From Dirofilaria immitis (Eukaryota; Nematoda; Chromadorea; Rhabditida; Onchocercidae), in assembly GCA_024305405.1 (NCBI GenBank), contig JAKNDB010000109.1:5022001-5086000 (forward strand): a DNA stretch of 64,000 bases, given 5' to 3'. Shown here one piece after another: positions 25,993 to 37,686 of this stretch. Position numbers and translations under genes: made by a program. The notes below the pieces were generated by a model. The model did no database searches, was not told the origin of the DNA, and was given only the letters and a program-made list of their open reading frames with translations. The first letter of the stretch is position 1. Each line of letters begins with the position of its first letter.

Positions 25993-26769
25993 TCATCAAA
26001 CCTTTCTAGATTTTTCAACGTATATGACAACAGTGTTTGATCCTCTTACTATGAAAATAAGTATTTTTAAACTTCCACAGACGTCAATTAACTTGAAAAT
26101 GAACTCAGTTGAGAAATAACTGCGCACGCAAAATCAAGCGTTTATTAAATTTATATATCAAGTAATAACAAGGTGTGAAAATTTATTGATAATACGATAT
26201 TTGTGATTTTAAAAAGAAATAAAGATTCTAGCTATTTTTCGTGCATCTATTCACAGTTACTTTAAAAATAAGAATTATATGGAGTATGTATCGCATATAT
26301 CCAACATAGGTTCAAAAGATTATATTGTTTTTGTGTACTAAATGGCATATAAAATTTTTTAATTTATATGAATTTATACGAAAATAATTGCCAAGGCTGT
26401 TGCCAAAATCAGTCACACTGCAACAATACATTGTAACATTGTCTCTGTTTAAGTTTGGCTTCTTTTTTTTCTTTAAATCATCCTGGATTTCCTTACAAAA
26501 CGACAGTGAAATTTACTGCTTTACACACTCCAGATATGCTAGGCAAATTCTCTGTAAGCTTCGATATCATTTTTGAAAATCGTCAGCATACGGCAATTAA
26601 ATTTTTAACTCTTGCTTTCCTTTTAATTCAGTCAGCACACGAAGAAATGCTTTTCGTATAACCAATATTAATTTTTTGCTGTTTTTATTATCGCAACGAA
26701 TCGCTAGCGATTTGGTTTTTGATTTTGTTTTTTTTTTTTTTTTTTTTTAAGGAGGAATGAGTATTTTAT

Positions 26770-26781
26770 TATATTTTCAGT
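26770..26781 (+). promoter_or_regulatory. Likely trans-splice acceptor of the zig-like gene
   Basis: TATATTTTCAG ends 18 bases before the start codon of the zig-like gene and matches the nematode acceptor consensus. A second CAG lies at 26793-26795. Spliced-leader use is an inference. Confidence 0.45.
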
Positions 26782-26798
26782 TTCATCTCTTGCAGAGA

Positions 26799-28585
26799 AT
26801 GCTCCATGTTGCTGTTTTCACAACAATCTATTTACTAATTTTGATTATTTTAACAGTGTCCACACCAAATCAACGAAACATTTTTGAAAAAAGTCATGTG
26901 AGTTATAGCATTCGTCAGTATATTTAAAATTACCTACATCCAGAACATTTCCTGGTTTTTTCATCTTTTCTAACTGGACACTTTCTTGTTTGTTTTTTTC
27001 TTTTTTTAAATTAAGTATTAAGAAGATTTCAGATTGTGCAAATGGATATTCAAAAAACGTGGACGCACTGAATTTTAATCTTAATGCAGGTATTTTAATT
27101 CAGATTGTTTTTTGATTGAAATCCTCGGATGCAATAAAATATTTATTGGCAATATATTATCATCTTAAATTTGTTGAGTAGATTTTCATAATCTATGATG
27201 TTACTCAAAAATGAATTCTTTTATAATAAACTGCAGAGTTGCTTAACAAAGGGAATCAGTCTTTCTTGCTGCAATTATCATATATTCATAAAGAATCTTC
27301 GGTAAATGAAGAGTGATTCTAGAGCATTTAACTGAAGCGCCTTATTTGCACTTCACTAAAACACCAAGAGAAGTTGAAATAGTTGCGGGAAACGAATTTA
27401 TGTTGAAATGTGAAGCAGTTGGCATTCCGCCACCAGTCATCGAATGGTTCCTTTTATTGCATTTGCTAATCAAATTCCTCTGTTTCTGAAAATTTAAGCA
27501 TGAAATTAACGCCTGATTGTACTTGTGAGGCAATCAAAAAATGTATCGGTTATGTAGCGACCTCTCACTCGCAGTAACTTTAGACATTCGTACTGATATA
27601 ATTATGGCAGTGCGAACAGCTGAATATGGTTGTCTCAGTCAAAATTGTGTTCAAAGTATAGATTTGTATATCAAATAATGGTTGTATTATTATTCTGTGA
27701 GCTTTATTGTTTAAGTATATTTTTAAGTTCAAACCGTAATCATTAGACAAATTGAGACGAATCTAATTTGAAGTAAGGCGTGAACATTTCGTCCGCTCTT
27801 TGAATCAAAACATACTTCATGAATATTTTGCAGGACACATAACGGTAATGTGATTTATGCGGTGGATGAAAGTAATGCTGCTGAAAAACTGCATAATGCT
27901 GGTCTTATTACTATACAATATGGTGTAACTGCATCTAAGATGATCATTCCATGTATCGGAGCTAAAAATACAACTGAATACAAATGTTTAGCGAGTAATG
28001 GTCATCAAAAACTGGAAAGTACAACAACTGTTGTTGTTGGTGAGTTTCAACATTTTTATATAATGTCTGCCTATAATATTTCCAGTATTATGTGTTGGAG
28101 ATTTTACGCTTGTGGGATTAGTTGCTTTTACTTTTGGAAAATTTTCAGAAGAGAATGCGAAGTGCTCACAAAATTATTCACTGCCAACAATAAATATGTG
28201 GACAGATGGTCGCTTCGAAAGATCCGGTGCAACAGTACAGTTGTTCTGTCGAGTTAATGGAACTCCGCAACCAAATGTTACTTGGTACAATGAAGAAAAT
28301 TATAAACTCAACGATATTAAAAATACAATGTGAGTATAATTGAAATAAAATATATAAACGCTGGGTCAAATCTCGATCGAAAGAAAAGGAATTATTTTTA
28401 ATATAGCTGTTAAACAATATTTCAAAAATTCATCAATATTGCAGATATTGTCAAATGGAGATTTAATCATACATGATACAGAGTGGGAAGACTTGGGAGT
28501 ATATATTTGCATTGCTAGCAATGAATATGGACAAGATCGAATTATGGCATTCTTTACCCTACGGAATTGTAACTTCTTGCCCTGA
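26799..28585 (+). CDS. Zig-like secreted protein with two immunoglobulin domains
   Basis: Six exons: 26799-26897, 27033-27089, 27323-27446, 27834-28039, 28149-28329 and 28445-28585. With two single-A corrections they total 810 bases, or 269 residues, and all phases agree. Exon 1 encodes a signal peptide with a hydrophobic run (YLLILIILTVS). Immunoglobulin domain 1 has MLKCEAVGIPPP, VIEW and later EYKCLASNGH. Domain 2 has VQLFCRVNGTPQPNVTWY and GVYICIASNEYGQ. There is no membrane segment after domain 2, so it should be secreted. The layout and the NGNVIYAVDESNA segment resemble C. elegans ZIG-2/3/4-type proteins, which are secreted from neurons and help keep axons in place; that role is by family only. 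An A is missing from the run 27052-27057 and another from 28319-28323. After the second, the frame resumes as NILSNGDLIIHDTEWEDLG. Confidence 0.85.
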
Positions 28586-28804
28586 ATTATCTAATTCTAT
28601 TGCTTAAAATGTTTATTTGACTCACGATTTGAAAATTCCTTCATATGAAGAAAATTAGGCGTCTTCGATTTAATCAGATTAGATGAGATTGCAAAACTGA
28701 GTCAACGAACATTTGTGTTTGAGCGAAATCAAAAATTTTCTTTGCAAATTAGTGAACATGAAACACTGTACTAACACTTGCAGTTGAACTTACTATGAAA
28801 TCAA

Positions 28805-28958
28805 TTATTTATTTTGATTTCTAAATTTTTCAGTTTTCAAGTAGCTATTGTTAAGCGCAATATGCCTCACTTGTATAACTGATTCTTCCAAGGGAAAGGA
28901 ATCCCTATTCTCTAAGTCTTCATCTATTTTAGGAAACGGTATTACCAAAAATATGGTT
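28805..28958 (-). CDS. Candidate terminal exon of an unidentified gene
   Basis: Minus-strand frame opening after the acceptor TTTTTGTAG at 28959-28967 and ending at a stop at 28805. It encodes about 50 residues, including VIPFPKIDEDLENRDSFPLE and VRHIALNNSY, with more charged and balanced composition than nearby noise. I found no partner exon upstream (29000-33000), and no known family comes to mind. It could be chance. Confidence 0.25.
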
Positions 28959-31900
28959 CTACAAAAACAAAAAAGAAAAAAATAGGTATGCAATAGATAA
29001 CAACTTAACAACCAGTGAAATTTCATCATCATGTTTTGTGTATTCATTCTATCATACATATTTCGAATACATGAAGTAATTAATACTCTCACACTAATCC
29101 GTAGATATGATCTCGTTCAGTAAATTTCTTATCGTGACAAGTCATTTTTGCAACAAATATTAATCAGAAATGCTCCTTTTATGTTGGGAAATTCTCTATT
29201 ATGAGGGTATAATCAAATAACCAAACTTCTACAGTATTTTAGATCTACGATAAATATGTGTGGCAAATTACAAGATGATACAGAACATGCCAGTTTCTCA
29301 ATTTCATAGACAATTCCTCCAATTGCTAAATACACCTATCACCTCTGGAATTCTTTGACAGCATACACCTTTAAACAATTAAAAATTCTCAAATTTTCTT
29401 TTTTTGAATTTTTTTCCATGTTCTGGCTGTACTTTTTTCAAATACTATGATTACTCTCTTAAAATTCTAGGGTTTATTGATGAGGTACACTTTCCTCTGC
29501 AGTTCGTATCTTCTATGCTGAAATTACAATATGATACTTGATTCAATTAGCATACTAGTGTAAACACACCGAATATACGCGATTCTCACCACTACTCAGT
29601 TTTGGATTACCCGATGATTTGATTATTTCTTTTAAATATACTGTACTCTTTATCTATTTATTCATTTTGCTATTTCTGTTATAAAAAATTCTTGTTACGA
29701 TCTCACTGGAATATTATTACCAAAATGTTGCTATCCAAAAAAAATAAACTAATTTGCTCCATTATTTACGCTGTTTGATTTGAATAATATAGATGAAAAA
29801 ATGTTCAGCAATTTATAACTGAATTTGTAGCAAATAAAGCTAAAATGACCTGCGTTTTGTAGCACATTCTGCGCATATACCTATAAATTTAACAGAACTA
29901 ACAAAAATTTTGATTGCCGAAACAATAAACTGATCAAATTTGGGCACTGGATAAAGATTCTGAATTCCGCATAAAAGGAATTTATTTACAAGGAGTTTAT
30001 GAATACATCATAATTTAGTGCTATTTATTCTGAGTATCACGCTCTTTTAGATACTTATAAAGTAGCTATCCTTATGACAATTACCTTCATTGATAATTAT
30101 GAACATTTTTTGGAAAGTTGTCGAACAATATAATTTGACCATCACACCATAAACGTCTAATTTGTAATATTAAATAATCTCATTATATTAAAATAAATAA
30201 GTTAATATGAAAGCAAAAATAAATGGAGTCACCAAAAGCAGCCATCGATATATTATACAAATAATTATGTGGCTCCTGTAATACTGACAAATATGTGAGA
30301 ATAGCAAGCATTTCCACCAGGCTCTTTTAATGACTATTTATTGGTCACACATAGAAATTCGGTATTAAACGATGTAGGTTGCTTACAAGTCACTTTATAT
30401 TAGCCGAAATAATTTTTAAAAAATAGGTAAAGATATTACAGATTTTATTTTGGTATAGAATATTATGCTGACCAAAATATCATAACAAGATTAGGTTTGA
30501 ACATATTATTCAATGAATGATAATAGATAATTTTCACAGTCTGTACAACTCATCGAAAGCAGAATTCAATTTGTATATTCACACAAACTATTTCGTTGTT
30601 TTTTTTTTTCAATGTTTATTATGCTCGGGAAATGTCATCGCTGCTGAAGTGATAGAACTCAAAAAAAAAAAAAAACGATGACAACGTTCAACAGTGTTAG
30701 TTGATAAAGACTTCAAAAAATCATGCGTGAAAGCAATGATAATCGGTGCAGTAACTGAGCTTCAATAATTTCAACATTTTATACAACTCCTCAAAAAAAC
30801 AAACAAATGAATTCGGCAAAACTGAATGATTTCTATTGTTTGCTTCATTTATTCCGATAAATTTAGATAATGAGCTGTTACTTCGTTAAATGGACATGGT
30901 AGATGCACCAAACTCTGAAAACTGAAATTTTTACTTATGACGTGTCACATAATTTTTTTCTCCGCAATCGACAAAACGACAGGACAAAATCCTTTAAATG
31001 AGATGTATTAAAAGATTTAAAGTTATTTCTTGAGTTATTTGCAAAATTCATCTAACTCTGAGCTAATACTTAATAGCTAATAGCCAAAGTGATCTAAAAT
31101 GCTAAGGGGACATAAGTGTGGAATACAGAATTAAAGAATATAATATATTTTTGCACAATATATTCTAGCAATATTTTAATTAAAACTTGTATTTCATCAA
31201 TAAACCAATTTATCTTCTATAGAAATAAAAGTGAGTGGAACGAATCAGAAAATGAAAAAATATGACAAGACAAATTCCTTACACGCAAAAACTGATTCCC
31301 AGCAAAAATATTCAACCTATTATTTTCTTCGGTGAGTAGTAAAAAAAACTTCGACTGGATTTTAATTTCTATAATATTTGCGCATATTTTCGAAATCTAA
31401 GCTAATTACTATTAATTAAACACTCAGCTGGAAAATGAGTTGGGAGATGAATGATATGCATCAGATTATAAAACTGATTACTAGACACAGTTAACGATAG
31501 CATTCCGATTGAACATGTTTTTCCAGATTGATGTATTTGGTTGATAGAATATTCAAAATGATCAGACAGTAAAGATCTTTAACCAGAAGTTTAAAGTCAA
31601 AGGATAGAATCATGATTGAAAATTTAGAAATACTGAAGATTGCAAATTCATCGAGATATTACTGGGGAGATTCTACAGCGCTCATTACTGCAAAACAAAG
31701 ACAAAAGAATGAACGACCAAATAAATATGATTTATATACTGGAAAGAAAAAGAATTCATTGAAATTTTCTATGCTGTGAAATCATTTAAAAGGACAAAAA
31801 CGGCCATTGAAAAAAACAGATCAGAGAAGTCCTGGTGTTACAGTAGTAGAAACACATAAAGATTATACAAAAATCGAAAGACATGGGATGCGTATAACCT

Positions 31901-32914
31901 AATAGGAACAACAGAAATTGTTTCGCAATAAACAATTACAATTTTCCAAAGTTCTAAATAATGGATATAAATGAGCAGAGAATATATTGGAATAAGAAAT
32001 ACGGAACAAGTGAAAAGTAGAATTTCAAAGGAGAAGGAAATCAAAATAATAAGTGTGATGAAATTGATTGTCATTCTAGATTTATACGAAACAGATTAAA
32101 AAAATAATCAATCTCAAAAAAAACTTTCCTGTTTTATTAAACGAAACAGGGACTTTAGTTTAAAAATTCTAATAATTTACCGCTTAGAATACCAAAATAG
32201 CTAATAATTCCTGTTCACACAGAAGTTTTTTAACAGACATATTTGCGATAAGATTAAATCCGAGAGACAGGAAAAATTAGTTATCCATCGACAAAATAAT
32301 AAAAGCAAGAAATAAATCTGGCATAGATGGACTGTATGAAAGCCTGCGAATTCCTCATTACATATGCATGAATCTTGGAGTGTCTAGCAATATCAAAAAT
32401 TCAAATAGCATAAAACTACTCCCATCATTAATAGAATGAATTAGCAAGGACTGGCAGCAGATATAAAACATTAGGTAATAGTTCAAAATAAATTGTCATC
32501 CTTTTATTCGTGACTGAAAAAATACTCAGGAATATAGGCGAAAGCTCAATATAGGAGTAAAAGCGGTGAGAAGATATACTTAAATCAAAACTAGATAAAT
32601 AATCAATGATGGCAATGCAACAGATGCATGGATTGCTCTCAGTAATTCATATTCAGGATTGTTGAGTGGATTTAGACGAGGTGGAGGAACTAGATCAAAG
32701 AATTATGATTGTAAATGACGCGTGGCATTTTTATAAGCTGCTATTTATAAGTTAGCTATCATCGAAAATTACTGACAAAATTGAAAAAAGATCCGTGCTG
32801 GTCATAATTAAAATATTAAAGTCTCAAAAATGGGATTGAAAGACCAGTATTTGTGATGCAGAACTAGGCGATATGTACAGAGTATATCAAAGTAAAATAG
32901 AAAAACCCAGTTAT

Positions 32915-32945
32915 ACTGATAAGACCATGAAATGGTCTTATCAGT
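32915..32945. repeat. Perfect 14-base inverted repeat with 3-base loop
   Basis: ACTGATAAGACCAT and its exact reverse complement ATGGTCTTATCAGT are separated by GAA. It sits in non-coding DNA. It could form a tight hairpin in a transcript; no function can be inferred. Confidence 0.85.
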
Positions 32946-33488
32946 GGCTGTCATGAAATCATTCAAACTAAATCTGGTTGAACTGTAGAAAAGAAATGGT
33001 GGAAGCGAAATACAAACTATGAAACATGATGGACAGTAGGAATTCAAAGCTTCTGTTGGGAGTTCAAAGCAAAAACTGATACTGCCATATCAGGTGAGAG
33101 TGGTTGAATTAAAAAAGACGAGAAGAGAGCAAAACACTGGCATTCAGAATTTTGAAGTTAAAGGCTCTAAGATGAAAAGTGGTAGAAGTTGTTCACATGA
33201 TATCGAAGGAGTTAAAAAACATTTAGTAACGAGACAGACAGAAAAAGAATGAAACCGCAAAAAACAAAATGACTAGAAATATGAAATATTAAATGTATTT
33301 TACTGAATCAGAAGTGGATTCAAAAACAATGATTCAAACATCCGATAAGATTATCAGTCGAAAGATTCATTACTAGTATTGACCATAATGACTTTTCACG
33401 TTATGACAAACCCTCTCTTTTCGTATATGGATGCTCATCACGTCAAATCCAAATTAGATTATTAATAGGATAAAGAGCTGGTGAAAAA

Positions 33489-33917
33489 CTACCCTGTAAA
33501 TTGAAGTCTGGAGATTCTTGAACGAACCAAGTTTTTCCGCATCCTCAGTTGTTTCGTTCCAGGCTTTACAGTAAATTTTAAAATCTCTCTGGGATCTTCA
33601 TTACACTCCGCATACTTGTGTCTAAATTATAAACGTTAGAATACTAGCATTTGCTTTCATTAGATCCACAGTTACTAAAAACATACTTGAGCGCTTTGTA
33701 TGACGACGCCCTGAGCTACCCATCGTTCGCTTCATGACACTGAACAATCTTCCATCTATTTGCCGTTTTTGAATCCTGTCAGTGCAACTTTGCACCATCA
33801 CAATTTGCATAGAGATCTAAAAATTCTTGTCTTACATCTAAACTAAAACTTACAAACATCTTCTAACGACCGACCACCATCAAGGTCATCATGTGATATC
33901 GCCTTAAATTTTGGCAT
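33489..33917 (-). CDS. Tentative small three-exon gene, unrecognised
   Basis: Three minus-strand segments look like exons. 33917-33854 starts ATG with MPKFKAISHDDLDGGRSLED and ends at a strong donor GTAAGT. 33816-33687 follows TTTTTAG, is open for 43 codons (including MKRTMGSSGRRHTKR) and ends at GTATGT. 33621-33489 follows ATTTAG, is open for 43 codons (including NEDPREILKFTVKPGTKQL, ending RISRLQFTG) and ends at TAG. The phases as read do not agree between the exons, so at least one boundary is wrong or bases are missing, as elsewhere in this window. The predicted protein of about 109 residues is basic and has no motif I recognise. Confidence 0.35.
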
Positions 33918-34474
33918 AAATAGTCAACAAATATTGACTTCTTGTCTTTCATTATTCTAAATTACTTTACAGCTTTGAAATCATTTGACATTCACGATGC
34001 ATAATTCTGGCTTGCAATCTAGTGAATAGAATTTTTTTGCCGCCCACGCAAAGATGCGTTTCTATTTGTTGAGAATCGGTGAATCATAATTTTGGAAATA
34101 AATGGAATGTAATAAGCACTCTAAATCAGTAAACCACTCTGAGACGCTGTAAGCCTCAGCAACACACAGGTTCAAATATTTATTAACATTATCACTGGCC
34201 TGAACTATAACCATAATGAATCTGCTTGTTGCCCAAATATAGTTGAATTGTTCTATGGTTAACTGCTTTTTCGATATTATAATTGAATCATCATATTGTT
34301 AACAGTTATTACATATATAGCATTATTATCCACAGCATACAAAATAGGATATATTAGAAACATATGCTTGTGAGTGAAAATATAGCATCACTGCTGAAAC
34401 AAAGCAAAAAAAAAACAGACACAAACAAATGCACCACACATATACTAATGATTCATGCAAATAATTTAGAAAGT
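33918..34474. other. Gap between the small gene and troponin T
   Basis: No exon seen. A minus-strand AATAAA at 34179-34184 lies about 290 bases past the troponin T stop and could serve as its polyadenylation signal. Confidence 0.4.
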
Positions 34475-37455
34475 TTATTCCTCTTCTTCCTCTTCGTCGT
34501 CCTCTTCTTCCTGAAATTCAAGCAATATTATTTGCTTACAACTCTCCTCTGATAATTGAAGCATTAGATTTTGAATCTCTCAATATCTTTTCAAGTGGGA
34601 TGATCAAGTTTTCTGCCTGTTCTTTTTCACTAACATATATGGAAGAAGACCACGATGTACTTGATCGAATTCCTTCACTAAAAATTCATAGCACTTTGTT
34701 TTATAGAATTTTGAAGAAGTGAAGGAAAAATAGTGAATGGAAATAAATTTTTCAAAGTTGTTCCTCGATAATAAAGTTATTAAGGCAAAATATGACACCT
34801 AACAAATTTAGTTTTTTGAAATGTTTATAGATAATAACTGGAAAGAATGAGGCAGAGAAACTTATAGTATGAAAAAGGAATATTAAATAATTTCGAAAAT
34901 AAAATTTGATAAAGCGAAGTAGGTGGACAAATAAACGTGATAAATTTAGTGAAGATTTAAAAAGACTTCACCAACTTTATTATCTTCATCTTTGGGCTTC
35001 TAAAATTGGTGTACAATATCTTTGAGAACCAATTTAAAAAAATAAATATTTAAATACAAAAATTGCATACATCCCCTTGTCGTCGGAAAGAATCACTTTC
35101 TCGTAAACAGTTGGTGGTGGTGGAACATTCGGAAAACACGGGTATGCATTTTTCTGGAAGGAAAAGTCATTTTAAGCATGACAGACATGGACAAATGTCT
35201 AAGCGTTAATAAAAAAGGCACGAGGCATTCAGGAAGTGTCTGTAATTCAAGATGACCGCATGCAATGGTATTTGACCCATTACTGAATAAAGCAAACGCA
35301 AACTTATAAAACATGATTAATTGAAATATACATTCTCAAACATAGCCCTGCGTTCTTTGAAATTTCGCCGGTCGATTTGTCGATCATACTTGCTCACTAT
35401 CGATACCTTTGGCTAAAATGTAATAAAATGAACTGTGAAAAGAAGCTTGCTTCAGCCACGAAAAATCCAGTATCCATCAATTTATTAACTATGGGAAAGT
35501 AAAAGTTAATGTAGCATTCTTTCTTTTGATGTAGAAGAGTTTTTTTTTTTGAAATAGTTGGAATAGTTTCATCGGTGCAGTTGATGACGCAGCTGAAGCA
35601 AATTATTTAAAAAAGTCGTTTGCATCAGCAGACATTTCTGATTTCGCTGCAATTGGTATAGACCTGACCGCTAAAGTTGCATCTTTAGAAGATGATGTGA
35701 CATATCTCTGTAAGAACAATAATTTCTGAAGTCATTGTTTGAATCCTATAATTCTATTAGATAGATAGTAAAGAATTTAATAACCACAGAAAAGAGGAAA
35801 GAAGCTCTTTCAACGTAGAATTCCCTGTTGAGCATTGTATCTCATTTATCATAATTTAACACAGTCCTCTGGAAAATATAAAATAATAACCGGATGTCTA
35901 GAATTTGTATCAGCTGGATCAAGTCCCTTTTGAGTGCTTTATTACGCGCCACTTGACGTTGGCGCTCGTTTAGCTCACGCAACTGGAATAAATTTTCGTT
36001 TTTATATCAAACTAACCTTATATGAACAACCATATCGTTGCAGAAAATACGGGTTTGCGATGAAACTTCATGTAAATAATGGCAACAGTTTAAAAAAATG
36101 AAAATTTTTTTCCTATGTTTTGTAACAAACACAGAAAAATGGGCATAACTTTCTCTTACAAAATCTAATTGAAAATGGTTCAAATTGTACTAAATAAGGT
36201 AATTACATCGTATTCTTGGCGTTCATGTCGCTTTTCCAAGTCATATTTATCGGCTTCCAGCTTACAAATGCGCTGGTGTAATTGACGTATTTTTTCACGT
36301 AATTCCGCTGGGGCAACATTTTTGAATTCGATAGTATGCTTCACAGATACCAAATAATTATGCTTCGCTTCTTCTTGTTGTTCTTTGGTCATACTCATTT
36401 CCTGCTTGGCCTAAAAATGACACTCCTATAAACATGAAAATGACGAATCAACTTTTTTGCGTAGCGAATAAGTGTTTGAAAAATAAATGTTTGTATCAAA
36501 GCAACATAACACAAAACAACATTACATAAATATATGTATATTCAGCAAATGCACCTCCACTTATCACGGAGAAAGTATGTTGTGCTTTTATCGTGCATCA
36601 TTCATTACCTATGCAAACCTTCGAGTGTTTTTTAGATACTTAGGCCAGTTTTTTAAGTTCAAAAACAACCAACTTATGAAGCAAAGGAAATAAAAACACT
36701 TAACGAAAAAATATCGCATATTATGGTTTGATTTAGATTTATATGCGAAATCTATAAACATACCTGAACGATGTTGCCAAATTTATCCGCCTTGTCAGAT
36801 TTTTGAGGAATAACAAAATTCCGCCACGTTTGTCCCGGAATTACATTGGTGAACTGCGATGATAACATTTGCTGACGTTTTCGTTTTTCGTCCTCCTTTT
36901 TCCGTCTTTCTGCTTCCATTTCAGCTTTCCGCTTCTCCTAAGATGTAGAGTTTATTTTAAAACATTGTTTATTTGACATGCACTCAAATTTCAAATAATC
37001 GATTCAAAATTCCTGAACTTTCAGACAATGACTGTTTAAAACTACGTCAACCTATCCTTAAATAAAGTGAGAACCAACCTCTTCTTGTTTCCTTCTTTCT
37101 TCTTCTTGTCTAAGTCTTTCTTGAAACTGTCGCTCTTCCTCTTCTCGTTCAAATTTCCTTCTTTCCTTTTTTTCTTTCAATTTTCTCAACTCTTCTTTCT
37201 CCCGTTCACGTTCAATTCGACGTTTTTCCTCATATTCCTGTAGTTTTGCAGTTTCTTCTTCTATCTGGCGTTTCCTTGCCACCTCGAAAATATTTCATCT
37301 TAATTTTTAGAATCATCGGTTCTGTTTAGAATCTTCAAATATCGGTCTAACAAAATCCGAAAGAAGAGACGAGAAAAGCAAATACCATCATGGCTTTTTC
37401 GGCTTCGGTCATATCCGTTTCATTCTTTTGAATGGCAATATGCGATGACAACTGT
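34475..37455 (-). CDS. Troponin T (muscle thin filament)
   Basis: Troponin T anchors the troponin complex to tropomyosin in muscle. Minus-strand exons are 37455-37386, 37282-37079, 36937-36764, 36410-36207, 35982-35891, 35412-35332, 35153 to about 35071, about 34999-34967, and 34510-34475. The first ATG at 37412 gives MTEAEKAMM. A long Glu/Arg-rich helix follows, then DKADKFGNIVQAKQEMSMTK and the hallmark LHQRICKLEADKYDLEKRHE, then ELNERQRQVARNKAL, KYDRQIDRRNFKERRAMFEN and KNAYPCFPNVPPPTVYEKV. The last exon is nearly all acidic (EEEDDEEEEEE), as in invertebrate troponin T tails. One A is missing at 35928-35931: the observed ALKR should read ALKKGLDPAD. The acidic N-terminal extension usual in the family is absent from this model; an acidic exon at 37792-37691 could supply it (see findings). 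Exon 7 and 8 junctions are uncertain. Confidence 0.93.
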
Positions 37456-37686
37456 CTGAAACAAAATCTATAACTCACCTGGAGTGAATGAATAAAATAA
37501 GCTATTAAGAGATTAACAAAATGCCTATCGATTAACAACCTACGTGTTTTTCTTGTTAGGTTTGCATGTAATTATATCTGTACCGTGACTAACACATCTC
37601 TTGTAGTGAATAATCAGGTACTTGTTCTAAATTATTTTCACAATGGACACAAAATATATTTAACTTTTCGATAATGAGTATAAAAG

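Larger units (their letters stand above)
21190..26798. other. Intergenic stretch between CLINT1 and the zig-like gene
   Basis: No convincing gene in 5.6 kb. A minus-strand open frame at 23412-23597 (61 codons, starts MSHESEDMDLIRLAMQVMN) has coding-like composition but no clear splice sites or known relative. The stretch also contains the 49-base direct repeat pair and a poly-T run of about 20 at 26730-26748. Confidence 0.45.
28586..33488. other. Long A/T-rich stretch with little coding signal
   Basis: Apart from the candidate exon at 28805-28958 I see no supported gene. The part from about 31600 to 33250 is richer in Lys/Asn/Ser codons in all frames and may contain an old, unrecognisable element, but I could not match any domain. 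A perfect hairpin lies at 32915-32945. Confidence 0.4.

Noticed and set aside
31600..33250. Possible decayed non-LTR retrotransposon (a frame reads ARNKSGIDGL near 32300)
   Set aside because: One short reverse-transcriptase-like string is not enough; no catalytic motif or ordered domains could be followed.
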